A stretch of DNA of 5,055 nucleotides from Paraprevotella sp. (GTDB taxonomy: Bacteria; Bacteroidota; Bacteroidia; Bacteroidales; Bacteroidaceae): the NCBI GenBank assembly GCA_021205005.1, contig JAJPYK010000244.1, positions 1 to 5,055 of the forward strand, written 5' to 3'. Numbering within the stretch: the stretch's first letter is position 1; every line of letters begins with the position of its first letter. Below are positions 1-5,055 of this stretch, one piece after another. The notes beneath the pieces were generated by a model, which was given only the letters and a program-made list of their open reading frames with translations, was not told the DNA's origin and made no database searches. The translations under genes and the position numbers were made by a program.

Positions 1-1
1 T

Positions 2-1969
2 GGGTTTAAACTGAATCTATTGAGGTTCGTATGGTTGCTGTTTATATGCGTGTCCTGTTCGCAGGAGAGCGACGAGGCTTTGGAAGAAGCATTGAATCTG
101 GCCGGGGAAAACCGTTCGGAATTGGAAAAAGTGTTGAAACACTATCACGGGGATACATTGAAATTGGAAGCGGCCAAGTTCCTTATACGGAATATGCCCG
201 GCCATTATTCTTTTGCCGACACCACGGATGTCAAACCCTATTATGACGAGGTGGACTCCGTACTTACGGCCATGAAGGGAGGTAATGTCTGGACCATAAG
301 GGACTCGCTTGTCAAGATCGACAACAAGTATGCCGACCTTTCCCCGGACTGGGTTGAGGATGTGAGAATCATAAAGGCGGATTTCCTGATACGGAATATT
401 GATTCGGCATTTGTGCAATGGAGAAAGGGGGCATGGGCACGACATCTGGATTTCGGGCAGTTTTGTGAATATCTTCTTCCTTATAAGGCCGAAGAATTGC
501 AAGCGTTTGACGCTTGGCGCACTTATCTCCGTGAATTCCATCCAGACCATCTTGACGAATTACGGTATTGCGACCAACTGAAAAACTCTTCATTGCAGTC
601 GGCCATTACGTTGAATGACAATTTATGGTATTACATGCGCCCGGAGATTACCGAAGCCTCCCAGATCCGTCCCATATACAGATTGTCCACTCGTTTGCGG
701 ATGCCGTTTGGCATTTGTGCGGATTTCACCCATATGGCCATTTCCGTATTCCGAAGTCAGGGGATACCTGTGGTCTTGGACTTTACTCCCCAATGGGCGT
801 TTCGCAGTTTGGGACATACTTGGAACGTGGTGTTGGCAAACAACGGCAAGAACATCCCTTTCAGTGGAGCGACCTCCAATCCGGGTCAACCCCACAAGCC
901 GGATGAAAGGATGGCTAAGGTGTTCCGGATCACGTATGCTGTCAATCCCGATTTAAAAAGACTTTCAGAAACCGAAGCGTTTGTCCCGCGTGTTTTTCGC
1001 TACCCGTTTTTCAAGGATGTGACAGAAGAGTATATGGATTGCGGGGATGTGGAAATGGAGGTCGGAGATTCTTTGGACGGAAAATATGCTTATCTGACTG
1101 TTTTTGATAATACCGAATGGAATCCGGTGGACTTTGCTTTCATCAAAGGGGGGAAAGCGGTATTCAGGAAAGTGGGCATGAACACGGTCTATTTGCCCGT
1201 GTGTTATGGGGCCGACGGGCGAATGAGGGCCATAGCCCATCCTTTCTTATATACGTATGACAAAGAAGTCCGCCCTTTCATCCCGGACACTTCGCACCGT
1301 GTGACGCTTAAACTTCTTCGCAAATATCCGGTGCTTCGGCATGTCCAAGAGATTGTCATGCGTTTGGACAGCGGGGAGTTCCATGCGTCCAACGATGTCC
1401 GTTTTAGGAAGTATAGGATGCTGTACAGGGTGACGGATTGTTCCGTGACAGGCCGCGAGTTTCTTTTGCCTGATACTTTGGGAGCTTTCCGTTACTGGAG
1501 GTACTACCAGCCGAAACACGGTTCTTATTGCAATATGGCAGACATACGTTTTTACGAACGGGGCACAGGCAAGCAGTGTGTGGGACAAATCATAGGTACG
1601 GACGGATGTTGGGAAGGGAATCCCGGTTATACCAAGGATAAGGTCTTCGACGGAGATTTGCTGACTTTCTTCGATGCGCCTGTTCCTTCCGGAGCATGGA
1701 CGGGTATGGATTTCGGGAAACCGGTGAATATAGGGCGGATCGTTTTTACAGGGCAAGGGGATGGCAACAGCATAGACATCGGCGACTGGTATGAGTTGTT
1801 GTATTGGACGGACGGGCGGTGGCATTCTGCCGGTAAGCGCAAGGCTGAAACTGTTCATTTGCTGTATGAGAATATGCCGTGCGGGGCCTTATATTGGTTG
1901 CGGGATTTGTCGAAAGGAAAAGAAGAACGGATTTTTTCTTTTGAGGATGGAGAACAAGTTTGGTGGTGA
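2..1969 (+). CDS. Predicted lipoprotein with transglutaminase-like and C-terminal discoidin-like domains (5' end possibly outside window)
   Basis: Residues are numbered from a TTG codon at 20, which gives 649 residues. The frame stays open to the left edge (GFKLNL precedes), so an upstream start outside the window is likely. The N-terminus is a short lipoprotein signal: a basic residue, a hydrophobic run (FVWLLFICVS), then Cys13 followed by SQESDE. Residues about 35-220 are a helical region with no domain I can name. A transglutaminase-like core spans about 215-285: GICADF holds the candidate nucleophile Cys233, GIPVVLDF is the typical following strand, and GHTWN holds the candidate His266. 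No obvious catalytic Asp follows in the usual place (PFSGA, 280-284). Residues about 350-480 look beta-rich. Residues about 485-640 resemble an F5/8 type C (discoidin-like) domain: KVFDGDLLTFFDAP, GAWTGMDFGKPVNIGRI, then WYELLYW. By family knowledge such domains hydrolyse or crosslink peptides and bind glycans, respectively; the substrate is unknown. Envelope location is inferred. Confidence 0.88.
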   Translation, partial: GFKLNLLRFVWLLFICVSCSQESDEALEEALNLAGENRSELEKVLKHYHGDTLKLEAAKFLIRNMPGHYSFADTTDVKPYYDEVDSVLTAMKGGNVWTIRDSLVKIDNKYADLSPDWVEDVRIIKADFLIRNIDSAFVQWRKGAWARHLDFGQFCEYLLPYKAEELQAFDAWRTYLREFHPDHLDELRYCDQLKNSSLQSAITLNDNLWYYMRPEITEASQIRPIYRLSTRLRMPFGICADFTHMAISVFRSQGIPVVLDFTPQWAFRSLGHTWNVVLANNGKNIPFSGATSNPGQPHKPDERMAKVFRITYAVNPDLKRLSETEAFVPRVFRYPFFKDVTEEYMDCGDVEMEVGDSLDGKYAYLTVFDNTEWNPVDFAFIKGGKAVFRKVGMNTVYLPVCYGADGRMRAIAHPFLYTYDKEVRPFIPDTSHRVTLKLLRKYPVLRHVQEIVMRLDSGEFHASNDVRFRKYRMLYRVTDCSVTGREFLLPDTLGAFRYWRYYQPKHGSYCNMADIRFYERGTGKQCVGQIIGTDGCWEGNPGYTKDKVFDGDLLTFFDAPVPSGAWTGMDFGKPVNIGRIVFTGQGDGNSIDIGDWYELLYWTDGRWHSAGKRKAETVHLLYENMPCGALYWLRDLSKGKEERIFSFEDGEQVWW

Positions 1970-2014
1970 CTCTTATTTACTCTTTTGAGATTTGTCCATG
2001 ATGTTTTCGATTGC

Positions 2015-2056
2015 AAACCGATAAGGGTTACCTTGTAATTGGTGGAAACGGTTTTT
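2015..2056 (+). terminator. Weak candidate terminator hairpin after the transglutaminase-like gene
   Basis: AAACCG (2015-2020) can pair with CGGTTT (2049-2054), with a smaller stem AAGG/CCTT (2023-2026 with 2031-2034) inside the loop, and a T-run at 2052-2056. The outer stem is only six pairs around a 28-base loop, and its right arm is also the start of the 22-bp repeat array. It lies about 45 bases past the stop codon, where a terminator would be expected, but the pairing could be chance. Confidence 0.22.
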
Positions 2057-2127
2057 CAATCTGGGCCAACTGATTTTTCAATCTGCGCCGAATGATTTTT
2101 CAATCTGCGCCAAATGATTTTTCAATT
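2049..2127. repeat. Tandem 22-bp direct repeats, about 3.6 copies; resembles an IS21-family end
   Basis: The core TTTTTCAAT recurs at 2052, 2074, 2096 and 2118, an exact 22-bp period. Units start at 2049, 2071, 2093 and 2115. The two middle units read TGATTTTTCAATCTGCGCC and then GAA or AAA; the first unit has diverged (CTGGGCC) and the last breaks off after TTTTTCAATTT. Copies abut without spacers, so this is not a CRISPR array. IS21-family elements carry several such end repeats that bind the transposase, and repeats of this general style occur beside IS21-like istAB genes in Bacteroides. That family assignment is from memory. No istA or istB gene and no inverted copy is visible here, so a solitary end or remnant is the most likely reading. 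Confidence 0.7.
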
Positions 2128-2129
2128 TC

Positions 2130-2351
2130 TTGAGAACAGAAATACTGTGCCGTCACTATGGTGTCTCGTATCCGGGCGAGAAAGTACGGCTGCTTTTGTT
2201 GCCCGAGATATTCGCACGGTTACGGCGGTTGGAATCCGGAACGATAGCAGGCGTGATATATTGTCGGAACCGGTTTGCGTTCTCGTGGCTGCGGGGAGGA
2301 CAGAAGGTGTACACGCATTACGGAAACCGATACAGGGTGGTGGAAAGGTGA
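2130..2351 (+). CDS. Small hypothetical protein, possible gene remnant
   Basis: This is a 73-codon frame beginning at TTG 2130, three bases after the last recognisable repeat unit. An in-frame stop at 2115 lies inside the repeat array, so there is no earlier start. The product would be strongly basic, rich in Arg, Leu and Tyr, with no signal peptide and no clear membrane helix. I do not recognise the family. A second frame, 2114-2365 (83 codons, ATG inside the array), overlaps it almost wholly, and at most one would be real. The TTG frame looks more protein-like to me: regular hydrophobic spacing, a GVSYPGEK-like turn, and a repeated aromatic/basic tail (YTHYGNRYRVVER). It could be a small accessory gene, the tail of a gene cut by an insertion, or chance coding. 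No ribosome-binding site is evident. Confidence 0.3.
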   Translation: MRTEILCRHYGVSYPGEKVRLLLLPEIFARLRRLESGTIAGVIYCRNRFAFSWLRGGQKVYTHYGNRYRVVER

Positions 2352-2468
2352 TGGCGGGTATATGAATAGCGTGAATGTTTTTATGCGAGAACTTCCTGCA
2401 ATGTCGTGCTGGTCAGAGGGGAAAATATAACTGCCTATGAATCAAAAACGTGGAATGTGAATGATGCA

Positions 2469-4193
2469 ATGATGTGTAGAACTATAATAAGTCTCAGAAC
2501 TCTATTCTGTTTTTTAGTGTTTGCAATGCCGTTCGTGGAGTTTGTCATTCCGGGTGGTGATCTATATCTTGCCTGTGTTATGGGAGCTGTGGCATTTGTG
2601 GGCGTTGGATTAGAAGTGAAGGGCAGGCAAAGTACTTTTGTCGTCACTCATGTTGATGTCCTCTTCTTTGTCTGTTGGGGATATGCGTTGGTCCGGATGC
2701 CGCTGCCGGTGGATATGGCATTGTGCATAAAATTCGTTGCCGTAGCCGGCATCTGGTGCTACTGCCGTCTCACGGTTACATCGGATTTTCAGAATACGGT
2801 TCTCCGGTGGATGATAATGGCCGGTTTGGGGCAGGCTGTTATCGGACTGCTGCAAAACTTTGGGGTGTTGAAAAGCTTCCATTCAGAGTTTGCTCTGACC
2901 GGGACGTTTGGAAATCCAGGCCCTTTTGGCGGTTATTTGTCAGTGGTGTTAGCTTTATTATTCTCTTATGTGTTGCAGGAAAAGTTGTCTTTCGTAACAC
3001 GTGGGTGCTTATTCGTGTGTGCTGTGGTCGTTTCTTTAGCGTGGGTGCTATCCGACTCTCTGGCTGCCTGGTGTGCGGCTTTTGCTGCCGTCTTTTTGCT
3101 TTTGTATTTGAAATATCTTTCTGGAAAGCGCCTCATGAGGTTCGGAGTCTTCTTGCTGTTTGCAATAGGATTTCCGGCAGTAGCTATATTTTTGTATAGC
3201 TATCGTACTGATTCTGCTGACGCGAGAATGTTGATATGGAAGGTTTGCGGGGAAATCGTCTCCCAATCTCCTTTTATGGGAGTCGGTACGGGAAGATTGG
3301 CGGCATATTATATGCCGGCGCAGGCCAGTTTCCTTACGACTGCCGCTGAAACTATACGGTGTCATGCCGGTGATAACCCATTCGCTTATAATGAGACATT
3401 GACCGTTCTATGTGAGCAAGGAATTGTCGGTTTATTCTGTATTACATTGTTTTGGGTGTTTGTCATACGTGGCCTAAAATTTTCCTATCAATCGGACAAC
3501 AAGTCTGTTTTCTTGTTCCCCGTAGTGTCTTTATTGGTCTTTTCCAAGTTCTCTTATCCTTTGAATATGTGGAGTTTTGTGTGTTTGTTGACGCTTATGC
3601 CTGCTATCGGTTTAGGACGAGGAAGATCGGTGCGAATGATAAGCCGGTTGAATATTTATCATCAGCGGTTACTTGCCGTCATCGTCTCATGGGTGTGCTG
3701 TGCAGGGTTAGTCTTAGGATTTGTCTTGCGATGGCGGTCGCAAGTATGGATGAATGACTATGGTGTGTTTGCGACATCTTCTGAACGTCCCGGTCGAGTT
3801 GTAGATTGGTTCGTACGTCACGACCCGTTCCTTTTGGCATGCGGTGCGGATGCCGCTTTTTTGCGTACGGATTATGAATTGGCACTAACGTATATGGATG
3901 GTTTGAGTCATTATGTACGGGCGGCGCAGTGGAATATCAGGCAAGGAGAGTGTTATGAGGAAGTAGGGGATACCTTGAAAGCTTTGGAATGTTATGAGAT
4001 GGCATCGCAGATGATGCAGGGGCTAATGTCTCCGGTTTTTGCGGAATTTAATTTGTATCGCAAGGGAAATCAAAAGGACAAAGCATTGCTTTTAGCTCGG
4101 AGGCTTATAACCTTCAGGCCTAAAATTGAGAACCATAGGACAAGGCTGATGAGAAAGGAAGCCTGGGCTTACATTCGTAATACGGTAAGGTAG
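2469..4193 (+). CDS. O-antigen ligase/polymerase-like membrane protein (Wzy_C family) with C-terminal TPR tail
   Basis: The protein has 574 residues from ATG 2469. Starts at 2472 (ATG), 2457 (GTG) or 2406 (GTG, 21 residues longer) are possible; I chose 2469 because it places the first helix near the N-terminus. About 13 hydrophobic segments are visible: 5-27, 32-48, 62-78, 82-99, 111-130, 152-169, 174-193, 196-216, 222-243, 313-334, 346-361, 365-382 and 400-420. Family motifs are GTFGNPGPFGGYL (145-157), a large loop (244-312) starting with R253 and W257 (ARMLIW) and SPFMGVGTG (267-275), then YNETL and CEQGIVGL leading into the next helix. With the N-terminus inside, both the loop and the tail (421-574) fall in the periplasm. 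The tail has TPR-like helices at about 484-549 (GECYEEVGDTLKALECYEMA). Known relatives transfer undecaprenyl-linked glycan to lipid A or protein, or polymerise it; acceptor and donor cannot be told here. Confidence 0.88.
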   Translation: MMCRTIISLRTLFCFLVFAMPFVEFVIPGGDLYLACVMGAVAFVGVGLEVKGRQSTFVVTHVDVLFFVCWGYALVRMPLPVDMALCIKFVAVAGIWCYCRLTVTSDFQNTVLRWMIMAGLGQAVIGLLQNFGVLKSFHSEFALTGTFGNPGPFGGYLSVVLALLFSYVLQEKLSFVTRGCLFVCAVVVSLAWVLSDSLAAWCAAFAAVFLLLYLKYLSGKRLMRFGVFLLFAIGFPAVAIFLYSYRTDSADARMLIWKVCGEIVSQSPFMGVGTGRLAAYYMPAQASFLTTAAETIRCHAGDNPFAYNETLTVLCEQGIVGLFCITLFWVFVIRGLKFSYQSDNKSVFLFPVVSLLVFSKFSYPLNMWSFVCLLTLMPAIGLGRGRSVRMISRLNIYHQRLLAVIVSWVCCAGLVLGFVLRWRSQVWMNDYGVFATSSERPGRVVDWFVRHDPFLLACGADAAFLRTDYELALTYMDGLSHYVRAAQWNIRQGECYEEVGDTLKALECYEMASQMMQGLMSPVFAEFNLYRKGNQKDKALLLARRLITFRPKIENHRTRLMRKEAWAYIRNTVR

Positions 4194-4211
4194 CGACTGG
4201 ACGTGTTTTAA

Positions 4212-4253
4212 TGGAATGAGGTCGTGCCAGGATTCTGACACAACCTCATTTCA
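4212..4253. terminator. Hairpin between convergent genes, probable terminator
   Basis: TGGAATGAGGT (4212-4222) pairs with ACCTCATTTCA (4243-4253) over 11 positions, including one G-T wobble. After one C/A mismatch, GTG/CAC continues the stem, and CAG/CTG can pair inside the remaining loop. It lies 18 bases past the stop of the O-antigen-ligase-like gene and 65 bases past the stop of lutC on the other strand, so it could end both transcripts. Neither side has a strong T-run, so intrinsic termination is not certain. Confidence 0.6.
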
Positions 4254-4318
4254 GGTGATTGCCTTTATCTTTCAGGATTGGTTTTGTTCCCGTGTTTGTC
4301 TTGCTTGCTCTTCTGCAA

Positions 4319-4897
4319 TTACCGCAAGATGACCAATGCCGTGCGTGCGCCATGGGCTCCCATGACCAAGGCCTGTTCGATGTCGGCCGTCTTGGACGGA
4401 CCAGAGATGAACGTACCGAAAGGATAGGATTGCCCGGCCAACCGCCGATAGGCTTCGTGCATGTTGTTGACCAGCGAGTGGCGGTCGATGACGATGGCCA
4501 ATGCGTCGGCGATAAAATAGAGGGCCTTGAGCTTGATATTCTGAGGAATCCATACTGCTCCGTTCTCCACTACGCCAAAGTCTCCCTCGACCACCGCTAC
4601 GTCCGTACCGTCCAGTTCCTGTGCCGTTTCCAGTTCGTCGGGGCGTATTGTGGCACATGTCAGCTCCTTTAGGGAGGAAGCTATGCTGCGTGCTTCGGGG
4701 AAATACTTGCGGATGACTTCGTCAAGGGTTTCTCCGGGTTGCAGCACTACGGCCTCGCCGCCTACGAAACGGCAGATCTCGCAAAAGCTACTGATTTTGT
4801 CGGGATAGGTCAAGGCTTTGATTTCCCACGTGGGATAGTCGTGCGACACTTTTGTGTTCTGGCGTATGGCTGCCAGTATTTCGTCTCTGCGGCTCAT
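4319..4897 (-). CDS. lutC: Lactate utilization protein C, LUD domain (LutC/YkgG family)
   Basis: The protein has 192 residues. The start is the ATG at 4897-4895, which overlaps the stop of the upstream lutB frame as ATGA and gives the family-typical opening MSRRDEILAAIR. An upstream ATG at 4936 would add 13 residues inside lutB and is less likely. The LUD domain fills about 40-191: GGEAVVLQPGETLDEVI (46-62), the core VVEGDFGVVENGAVWI (102-117), DALAIVIDRH (131-140), and the terminal signature ISGPSKTADIEQALVMGAHG (164-183). In Bacillus, LutA, LutB and LutC together oxidise L-lactate to pyruvate with iron-sulfur clusters carried by LutA and LutB; LutC is a small soluble subunit without cysteine cluster motifs, as seen here. 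It acts in the cytoplasm and is probably cotranscribed with lutB from a promoter right of the window. A role in Bacteroidales lactate metabolism is inferred. Confidence 0.92.
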   Translation of the reverse strand: MSRRDEILAAIRQNTKVSHDYPTWEIKALTYPDKISSFCEICRFVGGEAVVLQPGETLDEVIRKYFPEARSIASSLKELTCATIRPDELETAQELDGTDVAVVEGDFGVVENGAVWIPQNIKLKALYFIADALAIVIDRHSLVNNMHEAYRRLAGQSYPFGTFISGPSKTADIEQALVMGAHGARTALVILR

Positions 4898-5055
4898 TTC
4901 TTGTTCTCCGTTCCTTGTACTTTGTTTTTCTTCCACATTTCGTTGAATGATTCGCTGGCAAACTTGGGCAGATTACGCCCTTTCCCCCATTCGTTCAAAC
5001 CATTGTATTTGAGCGCGTTCGGAATCTTATTGACCAGGGGGGGGGCCGCCCACAG
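4894..5055 (-). CDS. lutB: Lactate utilization iron-sulfur protein B, C-terminal end only (LutB/YkgF family)
   Basis: Only the last 53 codons and the TGA stop (4896-4894) are present; the rest, including the ferredoxin-type cysteine motifs, lies right of the window. The visible tail runs from LWAAPPLVNK through NEWGKGRNLPKFA to SFNEMWKKNK, which fits the proline- and tryptophan-containing C-terminus of LutB proteins (a WG..R.LP element then SF..MW). The ATGA overlap with lutC is the normal order of a lut operon and is the main support for the name. A run of nine C on the coding strand (5045-5037) encodes part of AAPPL in frame. LutB is known as the iron-sulfur-binding subunit of the lactate oxidation complex. 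Confidence 0.8.
   Translation of the reverse strand: MWAAPPLVNKIPNALKYNGLNEWGKGRNLPKFASESFNEMWKKNKVQGTENKK

Larger units (their letters stand above)
1970..2468. other. Long intergenic gap between two envelope genes
   Basis: About 500 bases separate the transglutaminase-like gene from the O-antigen-ligase-like gene. Contents, left to right: a short AT-rich stretch with a weak hairpin, the 22-bp repeat array, the unidentified 73-codon frame, and about 117 bases (2352-2468) in which I find only very short frames (22 codons at 2362, 7 codons at 2437). I looked for the Bacteroides promoter pattern (TAnnTTTG at -7 with TTTG near -33) ahead of the downstream gene and found no good match. No tRNA or riboswitch-like fold was recognised. 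Confidence 0.6.

Noticed and set aside
17..550. Open frame of 177 codons on the minus strand
   Set aside because: It is antisense to the signal-peptide and N-terminal part of the first gene, which has clear protein features; nothing supports coding here.
1247..1858. Open frame of 203 codons on the minus strand
   Set aside because: It lies wholly inside the transglutaminase-like gene, has no recognisable domain and has a composition typical of an antisense shadow.
2049..2127. CRISPR array
   Set aside because: The units are 22 bp and abut directly with no spacers; only about 3.6 copies and no cas gene.
2362..2430. 22-codon frame ahead of the O-antigen-ligase-like gene
   Set aside because: Too short, with no signal peptide or start-site support. 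It could be a leader peptide, but nothing argues for that.
2406..2468. Longer N-terminus of the O-antigen-ligase-like protein from GTG 2406
   Set aside because: The extra 21 residues are hydrophilic with no family resemblance that I can see; starting at ATG 2469 is simpler, though the longer form is not excluded.
2675..3199. Open frame of 174 codons on the plus strand
   Set aside because: It is in another frame within the membrane part of the O-antigen-ligase-like gene, whose own frame carries the family motifs.
4259..4672. Plus-strand frame of 137 codons opposite lutC
   Set aside because: It is antisense to the LUD domain of lutC and shows no independent domain.
4898..4936. 13-residue N-terminal extension of LutC
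   Set aside because: It would lie inside lutB, whereas the ATGA overlap at 4897-4894 gives the usual LutC N-terminus.

Overview
The window looks like chromosomal DNA from a Bacteroidales bacterium (Bacteroides, Phocaeicola, Parabacteroides or a close relative). The grounds are a lipoprotein with an acidic stretch right after its lipid-anchor cysteine, a transglutaminase-like plus discoidin-like protein and an O-antigen-ligase/TPR protein of types common in that order, moderate GC, and starts without clear Shine-Dalgarno sequences. This assignment rests on recognising families, not on a database comparison. Layout: (1) Positions 2-1969, plus strand, hold nearly all of a large predicted lipoprotein with a central transglutaminase-like domain and a C-terminal F5/8-type (discoidin-like) domain; its true start may lie just left of the window. 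(2) Positions 1970-2468 are about 500 bases without a confident gene. They contain a weak hairpin, an array of almost four 22-bp direct repeats that resembles the multiple end repeats of an IS21-family element, and an unidentified 73-codon reading frame that begins where the array fades. (3) Positions 2469-4193, plus strand, encode a 13-helix O-antigen ligase/polymerase-like (Wzy_C) membrane protein with a soluble C-terminal TPR tail. (4) A short convergent gap (4194-4318) carries a clear hairpin. (5) Positions 4319-5055, minus strand, hold lutC (complete) and the last 53 codons of lutB, overlapping by four bases (ATGA); these are the end of a lutABC-type lactate-utilisation operon that reads in from the right. 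The two plus-strand genes belong to the cell envelope: one probably a lipid-anchored, perhaps surface-exposed protein, the other an inner-membrane glycan transferase or polymerase. Whether they act together is not shown by the sequence, and the repeat-bearing gap between them hints at insertion and rearrangement. The lut genes are an unrelated metabolic unit facing the other way. No convincing new defence or mobile system was found. The most unexplained part is the 2049-2351 segment with the repeat array and the small orphan frame.
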